Counted from the stretch's first letter, positions 44,701-51,895 are shown. The stretch: 64,000 nucleotides of DNA from DATMBF01 sp035559595 (GCA_035559595.1 DATMBF010000034.1:29225-93224); one strand, 5' to 3'. Notes: generated by a model not told the origin, from the letters alone. Numbers and translations are program-made.

Positions 44701-45600
44701 GTATTCGAATGTTCGTTGCGTGTTCCAGTCTGCCGTGATGGTCAGTTTGTCTCCAATCTCCCCCTTCACATTGACCTGCACCTCCTGGTTGAAATCCGGT
44801 TCATTGCGTACCTGGCCGAGCGGACTTGCCGTGATGAGATCAGATTTTGTGTTTCGAAATGCCGCATGAATATCGACCGCACCGTTAATCTGAAGCTTGA
44901 TGATATTGGGTCCGAAAATGCTGAAGAGAGGATTCTTCGGAACCGGAATTTCAATGTTGGTCACCTGACCAAAGATTTCGCCCAATCCCTCTTTCTTCTG
45001 CTCCTCTAACTCATACACTTGGGCCAGAGCTTCCCAATTCCGTCGTATCGTCTCCTCCATGCGGTAGTTACGATACTCCTCGAATGAGAGATCGATCGGC
45101 AATCGTGCATCTTTCCCTGCGACCTTCCATTCGATACGATACTGCATATCGCTTGAATCAAGCTGATGGGTGAGCCGAAGACTCGCGGGGAGACGAGCAT
45201 AGAGGGGGTGGGTACGTTTCTGAAAGGGAAAAGTCGTCAAAGGATCGCGACGCACGTGGTGAAAATGCGCCAGTCGAGCGGAAGAGTCCCGCACCATAGC
45301 ACGAATGGCTGCTAGTGCCCCCATGGTATCTACCGGAGCGACCCCCTGCTCAGATTTTCCCTGCCGGCGCAGAAGAGCCTTTGCCCGTCGCGAGAGCTGC
45401 CCCACCTGCATCTGTCTGATCGTGTCGGGATTGCTAACAGTCGCGGATTGCTTTGGATCCTGAAGCGGCGACGACTGGAGGGGCCTGCCGATACCAATGA
45501 GCAAAAGGACAAATCCAACGGAAGAGAGAGAAAACGCTATCTGCCGTCGTGCTATTCGATGGAATGCTAAGCGCCGGAGTAAGGACACGCCACCCTCCAT
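38773..45600 (-). CDS. sprA: SprA (Sov) family type IX secretion translocon protein
   Basis: A 2,275-residue outer-membrane protein, by far the largest here. SprA forms the giant single-chain barrel through which T9SS cargo leaves the cell. Seen: an N-terminal hydrophobic signal region (about 20-42), repeated beta-barrel stretches through the whole length, the SprA-type segment GQINGAVDIHAAFRN-like LQINGAVDIHAAFRN near 225, DGLTDAEERIRF with an interspersed QGDPSGDNWGG region, and TVKSRTWSVST-like barrel strands toward the C-terminus. Length and organisation fit the family (about 2,300-2,500). Other core T9SS genes (porK-N, porV, porT) are not in this window. The three cargo genes 5-10 kb away and the protease at 7.8 kb are plausible substrates. 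Confidence 0.9.
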   Translation of the reverse strand: MEGGVSLLRRLAFHRIARRQIAFSLSSVGFVLLLIGIGRPLQSSPLQDPKQSATVSNPDTIRQMQVGQLSRRAKALLRRQGKSEQGVAPVDTMGALAAIRAMVRDSSARLAHFHHVRRDPLTTFPFQKRTHPLYARLPASLRLTHQLDSSDMQYRIEWKVAGKDARLPIDLSFEEYRNYRMEETIRRNWEALAQVYELEEQKKEGLGEIFGQVTNIEIPVPKNPLFSIFGPNIIKLQINGAVDIHAAFRNTKSDLITASPLGQVRNEPDFNQEVQVNVKGEIGDKLTITADWNTQRTFEYENQLRVRYTGYEDEIIQSVEAGNVSLPTTSQFISSSQALFGIKTGMQFGPLQLTAVASQKKGQIKELTVSGGARATPFEKKAHEYSRDHFFLDLVYRRQFEEAYKTIPLTVNQDLVVQDIEVWLSSVGTPDPNDRDVVAFIEVDSVLRYQVDPQARQREFVVEQGRVVVGRFLKLEEGKDFTYDKYLGYISMNRSVQEQQAIAVAYTLPSGDIGNFGSKDTTAATKLVLKLVKPPQLGPHMRPAWDLMLKNIYPLGGRNIKKEGFELDIFYTTAGKEPEPSVAGFNLLEMFGLDRYKTDYQPGADGNFDYIPTFTINEARGEVIFPKLEPFGDGIRDFFLARETDPQRAIALADSFAFYVLYDTTFNGAANNFKNRFTIKGSITAAIASSYNLGFNVVEGSVEVIANGNRATPNVDFSVDYLTGQVTIRNPSLLVPGTDLQIRYEQNDLFQLASKSLLGARGQMNLGGKSAIGFTVMNLNQQTLSDKVRLGEEPISNTILGFDAASTFESEALTRSLNALPGITTSVPSSFSIRGEAAYMLPDPNTRKSTIPQDEGQGIAYLDDFEGARRVIPLGSTFAQWAAASVPFYSSTLDAFTPDVQKRVPTSGIGPGLILPDTTKMEYKAKLVWFNVLPSDVAVGDIWPNRSVATEQQQVTVLDLYFDPKIRAPFNYSMDLENRLFANPQRAWSGVMRPLGTTATNLLDENINFIELWIYFEKTQATAKLNIDLGIISEDVIPNRQLDTEDGIRSGIRNGTLNNEEDVGLDGLTDAEERIRFNQFIQKYPQFQGDPSGDNWGGVPFGSADPLDHLRFNGTENSAQAEANRFPDTEDLNRNNNLDRVNSYFEYELALDPNSPEFQRWVTGGNPASGWYQVRIPINEFTRQIGDPTFTIIESARLWITGAQDVVHVRMTEINLVGNQWEEEVKNDSTLRVSVVNIEDNPSYTRPPGVRRERDRTRPDQEIFGNEQSLNLIIHRLKDGDSRQVFKRYQSRPLDLFSYRVMKMFVHGDDRLATRFRYINTTDYDAEIFLRFGADTLNFYEYRAPIRPGWDPLNEIVIRFDEITAIKLVRDSATVIAEVPVPDGPPGAVYRVRGQPSLISIRFIAVGIHNPSGKGTDELNGEVWINELRLTDVDDTPGWAYGFETNLKLADIASISFNMREQDPFFHGLEQRFGSRNIDRTWSVSTSVGLEKFLPQSWTGSSLGFSYSHSEGMQRPRYLPGTDILVEEAAERTAALTEQKGAPSEDAQRAADQVREQSRTVSVSEAYAFPNIKLNLPSSSWLVTETINRLTLSFTYNTTNRRNPTTEFYREWGWNARLGYGLQFGNENYVNPLFFLSRSFKFYYLPRSLNVGTTLSRRQAREKVRAQPEPRPVVRNLNASRQMTFNWQWTEGGLLNVGTDYALDIQSNLVHLEVDQFGRQRSFGEILGHILGGEKLIDFGIDQNYGQSITFNSRPLVPSFFKMDKIIFPTARYSVRYDWTNNLQAGKLGKSAQWNSNFSLTMDVALKPIADEIWGSAVSAPRSPADTGKNVWKQLDQITRVLLKSPFFDFDRLSVSFTQSNRSQNSGVVGRPGFSNLFGRIPFAQESLPEYGPSLLYQLGLASDPHGDVVLKTKDRFPFFGGHTVPGIRAALGNLTDVFNQSNKITMRTSRPLWEGARLDLNWNVGWSYSLNRTITTDSLGIPSERSRVVGGDVERSFLSLPPTFIFKIFKTSVEEVNKRYERLKAERSDARTNDAKLAQAFEEGMEALPITKKIFGSLFPRLNWSIRWDGLEKFALFSSFAQRVSFDHSYTSTYRRRLKYPPGGAEVTESQQILYSFSPLVGLTITFKELFKGSFGATFRYGTSNSFDLVPANQKVTESATSDITLTANFNRRGFEIPFFGFSLSNDLDISFTYSYSKNARILYDLKENFKPEGTPQDGSTRTIMEPRIRYILSARVTASLYYKYTKVKPDEGGSRIPGSTINEGGLDIRVQIQ

Positions 45601-45821
45601 GATGCCGTTCTACTCGTTTGGTTCATTTAACTCGACTATCCGTACGTTAAAACTGTAGCGGGAATGCTGTCCGGGAAAGCGGACCCATGCGGTAGCAAAT
45701 CGGTCGATAGGGCTCTGGGGAACTCAGGTCGATAGGGTTAATGCTGATGTGGGGGAATCGGATTCGGTGATTTGTTCATGCTCAAAGAAAACATAAGCAA
45801 AACGCTGACGAAGTGCAACCC
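45601..45821. other. intergenic region upstream of sprA
   Basis: 221 bases between pdxH (stop 45822) and sprA. It holds a direct repeat GGTCGATAGGG at 45702-45712 and 45727-45737 (25-base period) and a five-pair hairpin GTCCG/CGGAC at 45669-45684. No convincing promoter boxes were seen, though the sprA promoter should lie here if sprA is not read from pdxH. Confidence 0.4.
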
Positions 45822-46469
45822 TCAGGGGGAAAGGCGCGCAATGACCCATTCCTTTCCCTTCTTCGTATAGAGGATCCTATCATGCAACCTGCTCTCACGT
45901 CCCTGCCAGAACTCGAAGCTCTCCGGGATAAGTCGGAATCCGCCCCAAAACTCCGGTGCCGGCACATCGTCCGTGGGAAAGCGTTGCCGGAATTCGATAA
46001 ATTTCCTTTCGAGCTCTTCTCTGCTGGGGATCACCGCGCTTTGCTTCGACGCCCAAGCACTGATACGACTTTCATACCGGCGCGTTCGAAAATACTCCTC
46101 AGTTTCTTCTCGTGACGTTCGCTCGACTGTCCCCTCAATGCGAATTTGTCTATGCAATTCTTCCCAGTAAAAGAGCAATGAGGCGGATGGATTCTCCCGG
46201 AGATCTTCCGCTTTTCGACTCAGATAATTCGTGTAGAACACAAACCCTCGTTCGTCCACATGCTTCAAGAGAACGACGCGAGCGGAAGGCTTCCCGCGTT
46301 TCGTGGCGGTGGCCAAGGTCATTGCCGTCGGCTCCGGAAGCTGTGCGTTTATGGCTTCCTGCAACCACTGTTTGAATTGTGTGAATGGATCGGGAAGAAC
46401 ATCTTCTTCCCGCAAGGGTCGACCGGAAAACTCCCGACGCAATTGTGCTATGTTTTTCGTTTCAATCAT
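45822..46469 (-). CDS. pdxH: pyridoxamine 5'-phosphate oxidase
   Basis: The FMN enzyme that makes pyridoxal phosphate, 215 residues from the ATG at 46469 (a longer frame to 46538 adds non-family residues). Seen: PDPFTQFKQWLQEAINA, ATKRGKPSARVVLLKHVDERGFVFYTN region motifs, SLLFYWEELHRQIRIEG, and the C-terminal WGGFRLIPESFEFWQGRESRLHDR region. Length and motifs are complete. Confidence 0.94.
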   Translation of the reverse strand: MIETKNIAQLRREFSGRPLREEDVLPDPFTQFKQWLQEAINAQLPEPTAMTLATATKRGKPSARVVLLKHVDERGFVFYTNYLSRKAEDLRENPSASLLFYWEELHRQIRIEGTVERTSREETEEYFRTRRYESRISAWASKQSAVIPSREELERKFIEFRQRFPTDDVPAPEFWGGFRLIPESFEFWQGRESRLHDRILYTKKGKEWVIARLSP

Positions 46470-46621
46470 TATTTCAAAACCCGCTGCAATATAGCCACGG
46501 GAAACTGCTGATTCAAGCTCATCGAGTCCACCTACCAAGCCTCACAAAGCCGTGGGCTCCATCTCCGTGAGATTGACACCACATCAGAAGAATTCAAGAA
46601 GGGGGCGCCCATCGGCTCATC

Positions 46622-46650
46622 TTGTAATCCCTCAGCAATCTCTTTATATT
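46622..46650 (+). promoter_or_regulatory. putative promoter TTGTAA-N17-TATATT of lptF
   Basis: TTGTAA (46622-46627), 17 bases, TATATT (46645-46650). The -10 box ends seven bases before the lptF ATG at 46658, so the message would be leaderless or nearly so if this promoter is used. Confidence 0.45.
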
Positions 46651-46657
46651 GAAGCTG

Positions 46658-48031
46658 ATGTTTATTCTCTGGCGACATATTCTTCGCGTGCATGTCATCC
46701 CCTTCTTCTTCGCCACTCTCGTGCTGATGTTCATTTTTCTCCTCCAGTTCATCATGAAATTTATGGATCAGCTTGCAGGAAAAGGACTGAGTGCGATGGT
46801 GATTGCAGAGCTCATTGTGCTCAATCTTGCCTGGATGGTCGTTCTTGCCGTTCCGATGGGAGTGCTCGTTGCCGTGCTGATGGGATTCGGCGGCCTCGCA
46901 TCCGCCAATGAGATTACGGCGATGCGTGCAAGCGGCGTGAGTTTGTATCGCATGATTGCGCCGGTGCTTGTTGCAAGCATTGTTGTCGGTTTTCTCCTCA
47001 TCCAGTTTAACAACGAAATCCTCCCGGACGCCAACCATAAGGCAAAAATCCTCACCACAGACATTTATAGAAAGAAGCCGACGCTTTCGTTGGTACCGGG
47101 ATTATTCTCGCAGAACATCCCGGGTTACAGTATCCTCGTCCGCAAAACATTCGAACATTCCAACGACCTCGAAGGGGTGACGATTCTCGACTATACAAAA
47201 ACAAATGTCCATGCCACTGTTACAGCAAGATTCGGTTCAATCTCTTTTTCTCCTGACTACCGAAAGCTGATCATGGATTTGAGGGATGGTGAGATCCATG
47301 AGGTCAACGTCGCGAAGTTCAATGAGTACAGAAAGATCCGTTTCGAAAAGCACCGAATTGCGATGAACGCGGAGGGATTCGATTTTCAACGATCACAGGA
47401 AAGCGCTTTTTCCAGAGGAGACCGTGAACTCAGTGCCCATGAGATGCAGCTCCGGGCAGATAGCCTAAGGCGACTTCAGGAAGAGGCACGGGCACGATCA
47501 AACGCCATCATAGCAGAAGACGTTGATGCAATCTTCCGGGGCCTCAAGCAACCGGAACCGAATCGCGCTGCAGGCGATTCTTTGATTGCCGCCCAAAACC
47601 GGATCGCCACAATCAAAAGCAGAATCTCGCACGAGGAAAACCGCATTGCTCTTTACGAGAGACAGATCAGGGAGTACCTGGTTGAAATTCACAAGAAGTA
47701 CGCCATACCGGTCGCGTGCGTTGTGTTCGTGCTCATCGGGGCACCATTGGGCATTATGTCGCGTCGCGGGACATTCGGTGTGGCAGCAAGTATCAGTCTC
47801 GGTTTCTTCCTCCTCTACTGGGCATGCCTCATCGGAGGCGAAAAACTGGCAGACCGTGGATACATCGACCCGTGGTTCGGCATGTGGGTAGCCAACATCG
47901 TCCTCGGCGTATTTGGCGTGTATCTTACAATCAGAACGGCTCGCGAAAATCTGACAATCGACTGGTCTCGCATGGCCCGTCTAGTCCCGAAACAATGGCG
48001 CTCAGAACAAGAAGAGCAACCCGCGCAGTGA
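46658..48031 (+). CDS. lptF: LPS export permease LptF-like (YjgP/YjgQ family)
   Basis: About 457 residues; one half of the LptB2FG transporter that lifts LPS out of the inner membrane. N-terminal helices (to ~115), a periplasmic beta-jellyroll (about 125-230), and three C-terminal helices (from ~350). Motif MRASGVSLYRMI is the family's coupling segment. Between jellyroll and C-terminal helices lies an extra charged, coiled-coil-like stretch (about 245-345) not found in Proteobacterial LptF. Start is taken as ATG 46658; a TTG at 46649 lies within the putative -10 box. The 3' end overlaps lptG. Confidence 0.88.
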   Translation: MFILWRHILRVHVIPFFFATLVLMFIFLLQFIMKFMDQLAGKGLSAMVIAELIVLNLAWMVVLAVPMGVLVAVLMGFGGLASANEITAMRASGVSLYRMIAPVLVASIVVGFLLIQFNNEILPDANHKAKILTTDIYRKKPTLSLVPGLFSQNIPGYSILVRKTFEHSNDLEGVTILDYTKTNVHATVTARFGSISFSPDYRKLIMDLRDGEIHEVNVAKFNEYRKIRFEKHRIAMNAEGFDFQRSQESAFSRGDRELSAHEMQLRADSLRRLQEEARARSNAIIAEDVDAIFRGLKQPEPNRAAGDSLIAAQNRIATIKSRISHEENRIALYERQIREYLVEIHKKYAIPVACVVFVLIGAPLGIMSRRGTFGVAASISLGFFLLYWACLIGGEKLADRGYIDPWFGMWVANIVLGVFGVYLTIRTARENLTIDWSRMARLVPKQWRSEQEEQPAQ

Positions 48032-49137
48032 AAATTCTCGACCGGTATGTCGTCAGGCAGTTCGTCATGAGCTTCCTCTTTGCCATGATCGCTGTCTTGC
48101 TGATCTTCCTCGTGATCGACATGATGGAAAAACTCGACGACTTCATCGACGCACAGGTACCGGAGGAAACAGTGGTGCAATACTATGTCTCGTTCATGCC
48201 GGAAATCATCAAGCTGATGACGCCGGTGGGAATGCTCCTTGCGGCGCTGTTTGTGATGGGAAGAATGACGAACCAGAATGAGCTCTCTGCCATGAAATCC
48301 AGTGGGGTGAGTCTCTATCGCCTTCTTCTTCCCTTTCTGGGGGTTGCCTTGATGGTAAGTCTGCTTTCAGTGTATTTCAATGCCTGGGTGGTGCCGAACG
48401 CCAACGTGAAGAAGTTCGCCATAGAGCGGGCTCACCTCCAGCGCGGCTTCGAGGCAACAAACCGGTTCAACATTTTCTTTCTTGACGGACGATCAAGACT
48501 CGTTTCGATCGGCTTCTTCGATATTCTTCGCGGGGTTGCGTCACGAGTGAGCATACAAGAATTTGACGAGAACGATCCAACCATCTTGATCCGCCGCTAC
48601 GATGCGCATGAGATGGAGTGGGTGGAAGCGAACCGGAAATTGGGCGACACATCCTTTACCGGCTGGGTCCTCTCGATCGGAACACGGCGTGAATTCACCG
48701 GCGCGGGAGAAGTGCTTCATCGTTTCGACAGAGAACCGATCGGAAGGTTGACAATTACTCCGGAACAAATCGAGAAAAAGCAGCGACGTCCGGATGAGAT
48801 GAATTATAGTGAACTTAAGGAGTTCATTGAGAGTCAGCGTCTTGCGGGACAGGACGTTTCGCGGTGGCTGGTGGATTTCTACGGGAAAATCTCCTTTCCT
48901 TTTGCCAGCATCATCGTGGTACTCTTTGGTGTCCCGTTCGCTGCGAACAAGCGGCGGAGCGGTATCGCGATTGAATTTGGTATTGCTGTGGCAGTAACGT
49001 TTATCTACCTTGGCTTCATGAAGACAAGCCAGGTCTTCGGGTACAACGGTGATATTGATCCTTTCCTCACCGCCTGGCTGGCCAATCTGATCTTCTTGTT
49101 TGCGGCCATCGTCAATCTCCTCCGCGTCCAAAAATAG
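48028..49137 (+). CDS. lptG: LPS export permease LptG-like (YjgP/YjgQ family)
   Basis: A 369-residue partner of LptF. I chose the GTG at 48028, which overlaps the lptF stop as GTGA and gives the classic LptG N-terminus (V/M)KILDRYVVRQFVMSF; the open frame extends far upstream only as a shadow of lptF. Seen: helices to ~110, MKSSGVSLYRLLLPF coupling motif, jellyroll (about 130-240), three final helices. The ATPase lptB is not in the window. Confidence 0.9.
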   Translation: MKILDRYVVRQFVMSFLFAMIAVLLIFLVIDMMEKLDDFIDAQVPEETVVQYYVSFMPEIIKLMTPVGMLLAALFVMGRMTNQNELSAMKSSGVSLYRLLLPFLGVALMVSLLSVYFNAWVVPNANVKKFAIERAHLQRGFEATNRFNIFFLDGRSRLVSIGFFDILRGVASRVSIQEFDENDPTILIRRYDAHEMEWVEANRKLGDTSFTGWVLSIGTRREFTGAGEVLHRFDREPIGRLTITPEQIEKKQRRPDEMNYSELKEFIESQRLAGQDVSRWLVDFYGKISFPFASIIVVLFGVPFAANKRRSGIAIEFGIAVAVTFIYLGFMKTSQVFGYNGDIDPFLTAWLANLIFLFAAIVNLLRVQK

Positions 49138-49263
49138 ACACTGGTCCCCGGCTCCCATGCCTGCAGGAGGGAGGGCGGGCGCCATCTTCCGACTGTTGAG
49201 AAAATCCCAGCTTCGTTGAGCGGGCACCCAAAGTGAAAACGGGGTTGCGCTTTATATGCCTGC

Positions 49264-49325
49264 AGAAGCCGCTTGAGCTTGCAATCATTTCAATGCACTG
49301 TGAGAATCCGTGTCAATCTGCGCTC
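49264..49325. repeat. dispersed repeat family R1, copy A
   Basis: About 62 bases sharing CCGCTTGAGCTTGCAATCATT and GAGAATCCGTG-type blocks with the copies at 50250 and 52174 (each block under 20 bases identical with small changes). It lies 3' of lptG. Further upstream resemblance to copy C (CTTCGTTGAGCGGGCA near 49212 against CTTCGCTGAATGTGCA near 52090) suggests the unit is longer. Confidence 0.6.
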
Positions 49326-49358
49326 AAACAAAAATCGTATCCCGTAATCCGATTTCGC

Positions 49359-49387
49359 TTGACAGAACTCTAATCCTTTTCTACCTT
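49359..49387 (+). promoter_or_regulatory. putative promoter TTGACA-N17-TACCTT
   Basis: TTGACA (49359-49364) matches fully; TACCTT (49382-49387) follows after 17 bases. It would drive the zinc-ribbon/DksA-like pair with a leader of about 178 bases, long enough for regulation. Confidence 0.55.
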
Positions 49388-49571
49388 AAAAGCAGTGGAA
49401 CCAGCAGAACAAATACCTGTTCATAATTTCCGTCCGCAAAGCAGTCCTTCCCGGTAACTCCCCTGAACGGCTGCTCTGAGCGGCCGGATCAATCACCTTT
49501 CTTACTAACTCGATGCAGCCCGCCAGCGGCAGGTTGCGTCACTCTCATAATGGAGAAAGTCGAGGTGTATC

Positions 49572-49757
49572 ATGAGAGGCATCTACAACCAAATCTGCAC
49601 GAACTGCGGACTGACCATGGTGTACGTCCAGCGAAGAGGAACGAGCCTGGGGTTTTGGGTTTGCCCTGTTTGCTCATCGGAAAGACGGGGCGAGCAGGGT
49701 CAAGAACCGGTCGGGACCGAAAACAATCCCAAAAGTCAGAGGAGAAAAGCGGCGTGA
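49572..49757 (+). CDS. 61-residue zinc-ribbon protein
   Basis: A small protein with two CxxC pairs, Cys9/Cys12 and Cys31/Cys34, in ICTNCGLTM and WVCPVCSS, the pattern of a rubredoxin-like or ribbon zinc site. The C-terminal third is polar and basic (SERRGEQGQEP to QRRKAA). GAGGTG lies five bases before the ATG. It ends 18 bases before the DksA-like gene, so the two zinc proteins are likely co-expressed. I do not recognise a named family; a role in nucleic-acid or protein contacts is a guess. Confidence 0.65.
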   Translation: MRGIYNQICTNCGLTMVYVQRRGTSLGFWVCPVCSSERRGEQGQEPVGTENNPKSQRRKAA

Positions 49758-49775
49758 TGAGAACCTGGAGCGACC

Positions 49776-50210
49776 ATGAACAACACAAAAAACATTGGTG
49801 TATCAGCAATGAGACGGAACAAAACACGTATTGAGAACATCGGCGAGAAACGGTACTCGCCGAGAGAACTGGCGTATTTCAAAGAGCTGATCCTTCAACA
49901 GAGGTCTGAAGTATTGGAAGATCTCGAGGTGTTGCGGCATTCGATGGCGGCAGCCGGCAGGTTGGATAACGGGAGCGGGAGTGATCAGTTTGGGCTCACC
50001 TTTTATGATCAATCGGCAGGAATGGCGGCATCGGAGCACGAAGCGCTCCTTATTGATCGCCAGACGCGATACTTAAAATCACTTAACGCAGCCTTGAAGC
50101 GCATCGAGGAAGGTACCTACGGGATCTGCACTCGCTGCAATAAGCGAATCGAGCGAGAGCGGCTGGAGGTTGTACCCAACGCACAGTACTGTGTCCCCTG
50201 CAAAGGATGA
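49776..50210 (+). CDS. TraR/DksA-type zinc finger protein
   Basis: A 144-residue protein: an N-terminal coiled-coil region (ELAYFKELILQQRSEVLEDL) and a C-terminal zinc finger with Cys118/Cys121 and Cys139/Cys142 (GICTRCNKRI and YCVPCKG). DksA-family proteins enter the RNA polymerase secondary channel and alter transcription with or without ppGpp. DksA proper has two Asp at the coiled-coil tip; the corresponding stretch here (RLDNGSGSDQFGLTFYD) has acidic residues but I cannot align them with certainty. GGAGC precedes the ATG; an internal ATG (49809) is possible. Confidence 0.88.
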   Translation: MNNTKNIGVSAMRRNKTRIENIGEKRYSPRELAYFKELILQQRSEVLEDLEVLRHSMAAAGRLDNGSGSDQFGLTFYDQSAGMAASEHEALLIDRQTRYLKSLNAALKRIEEGTYGICTRCNKRIERERLEVVPNAQYCVPCKG

Positions 50211-50249
50211 AGTGGATGAGGTGCACCGTCCGGGCATCTCGCACGCGTA

Positions 50250-50335
50250 GACTCCACTCCACACCTGAAGAGCCCGGTTGAGCTTGCATTCATTCTCCGT
50301 GCACATCTGAGAGAATCCGCGCCCATCGGCGTGAA
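50250..50335. repeat. dispersed repeat family R1, copy B
   Basis: About 86 bases similar to copy C (52174): both run ACTCCA, then CCCGGT(T/C)GAG, GTTGCA/CTTGCA, TCATTCTCC, CACATCTG, AGAATCCG. It begins directly 3' of the stop codon of the T9SS cargo gene at 50344 (minus strand) and after the DksA-like gene on plus. Confidence 0.6.
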
Positions 50336-50343
50336 TGTGTGTG

Positions 50344-51747
50344 TTATCTCATCAACAACATCTTCCTCACCGTCTGCTGCCTCCCGGATTCCAGCCTCGC
50401 AAAATACACTCCGCTCGGCAATCCGGAGGCATCAAACCGAATTTGCTGGAGAACGCCTGCCTCCACCTGCCCTTCAAACAAGGTCGCCACCTCCTGACCC
50501 AGTGTGTTGTAAACCTTCAACACCACTTTGTGAACTTCTGCCGACGTGAACTCAATGGTTGTCTCCGAATTAAAAGGATTCGGATAGTTGGGTTGGAGGT
50601 CAAACATTTTCTCCGTTAACCCGATCTCCACCTCTGCGGCAGCGTAGTATGCATAGCTCCCGTCGTAATCGACTTGCTTAATTCGGTAGGCGTATCTTCC
50701 CGGCTTAAGCTTTGTGTCGACGTAGGTGTATTCCCTCGGACTTGTGCTCGTTCCCGCACCAGGGATGAAGCCGATACGGTTCCAGGTTTGTGGTTCGAGG
50801 TTGGAGGCTCGAACCCCGAGACCCAACCCACCGACGAGACGCCGCTCTATCTCAAACCCATAATTATTCACCTCACTGGCTGTTAACCAGCGAAGGGTGG
50901 CACCAAGGCGATTGGCTGTGGCTGTAAAAGAACTTAGTTGTACAGGGAGAGGATTAGCTGAAACTTCGTTCGTGTAAAGGATATCATCAAGGTACATGGT
51001 AGCCACATTAGAAGCGCTGCTTATTCCGTAAAACATCCACGAGTCGATGGTTACGTCATCCGCCAAAAGTGCTTTTGTGAGATCATCTCCAACCAACACC
51101 CCGTTAACCCACAAATCCCATTTGTTGGGAGCTAGAGATTGCGAGGTTCCATACGTATAACCCAATGCGCCGTTCGTGTTATTTGCATAGATATCGACAA
51201 TAAAAATTTGATTTTGCATAAAGGGGTTGCTTGCAAGCGATACCCAATTGCTCCCACTTCTGTATTCTGTGGTAATCGTGTCGCCGGCGCCAAATGTCCA
51301 TCGAATCCCGGTAAACACTTGATTCCCTGAAAAGTCATTGTTGTCCGCGAAATTTGCACCATCACCGTTAAAGAAGTGCCACCTGCCGGATGCGCCGCCA
51401 CCAAACCGCACGGTGAATCGAATTGTGACTGCCTTTCCCGCCGTGTAATCATAAATGCTGAACTTGTTAACCGACAGGGATGATGCAGCAACACCACGGA
51501 GCTCTGACTCACTACCAAGATCAGCAACACCCGGATTGTCCAGATTGAATGATCCCCCGCCAGCCCCAATTCTGACCCTCGCAATTCCACCGGCTATCTC
51601 TGGTGCCGGCAAAAACGTCGTGCTTTCTCCACCTGTGTGGCTCCCTGTTGCTGTGCCAAAGTCATAACGCCAAGGTTGTCCCCACACTGCCGAACTTAGA
51701 AGAGAAAACATCACCACCACCCCAAACGACATGATAACTCCCCTCAT
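50344..51747 (-). CDS. secreted protein with T9SS type A sorting domain
   Basis: A 467-residue exported protein. Signal peptide MSFGVVVMFSLLSSAVWGQ; an N-terminal beta-sandwich (about 25-250, with YDFGTATG and IDSWMFYGISSASNVATMYLDDI) like carbohydrate-binding or LamG-type folds; a linker module beginning PLPVQLSSFTATANRLGATL, common in T9SS proteins; and the sorting domain FDLQPNYPNPFNSETTIEF to GVYFARLESGRQQ ending KMLLMR. A strong GGAGG precedes the ATG. Its ligand or role is unknown. Confidence 0.82.
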   Translation of the reverse strand: MRGVIMSFGVVVMFSLLSSAVWGQPWRYDFGTATGSHTGGESTTFLPAPEIAGGIARVRIGAGGGSFNLDNPGVADLGSESELRGVAASSLSVNKFSIYDYTAGKAVTIRFTVRFGGGASGRWHFFNGDGANFADNNDFSGNQVFTGIRWTFGAGDTITTEYRSGSNWVSLASNPFMQNQIFIVDIYANNTNGALGYTYGTSQSLAPNKWDLWVNGVLVGDDLTKALLADDVTIDSWMFYGISSASNVATMYLDDILYTNEVSANPLPVQLSSFTATANRLGATLRWLTASEVNNYGFEIERRLVGGLGLGVRASNLEPQTWNRIGFIPGAGTSTSPREYTYVDTKLKPGRYAYRIKQVDYDGSYAYYAAAEVEIGLTEKMFDLQPNYPNPFNSETTIEFTSAEVHKVVLKVYNTLGQEVATLFEGQVEAGVLQQIRFDASGLPSGVYFARLESGRQQTVRKMLLMR

Positions 51748-51866
51748 GGCATCCTCCTACGGCGAAGATTTTAGCAGATTTGTTAATTGAAATCAGGTGA
51801 GATTACTACCAAAAGAAACCGCCCCAAGATGCGGTGTGTGTCCGTGCCCCTTTCTAATTTCGCGGA

Positions 51867-51895
51867 ATATTAAAAAGCGAATATTTGAAAGTCAA
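51867..51895 (-). promoter_or_regulatory. promoter TTGACT-N17-TAATAT of the cargo gene at 50.3 kb
   Basis: TTGACT (51890-51895) and TAATAT (51867-51872) with a 17-base spacer. The -35 and the four bases after it (TTGACTTTCA) are identical to those in the YCF48 gene promoter at 654-659. The leader would be about 113 bases. Confidence 0.6.

Larger units (their letters stand above)
49138..49571. other. intergenic region between lptG and the zinc-ribbon gene
   Basis: 434 bases. It contains R1 repeat copy A and, on the plus strand, the promoter at 49359-49387. No tRNA-like or open protein-coding structure was seen in the remainder. Confidence 0.5.

Noticed and set aside
47716..48027. N-terminal extension of lptG inside lptF
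   Set aside because: The extension is a +1 shadow of lptF; the GTG at 48028 restores the family N-terminus.
49550..49834. 94-codon plus-strand frame overlapping the zinc-ribbon gene
   Set aside because: The overlapping frame with two CxxC pairs and a better ribosome site is the likelier gene.
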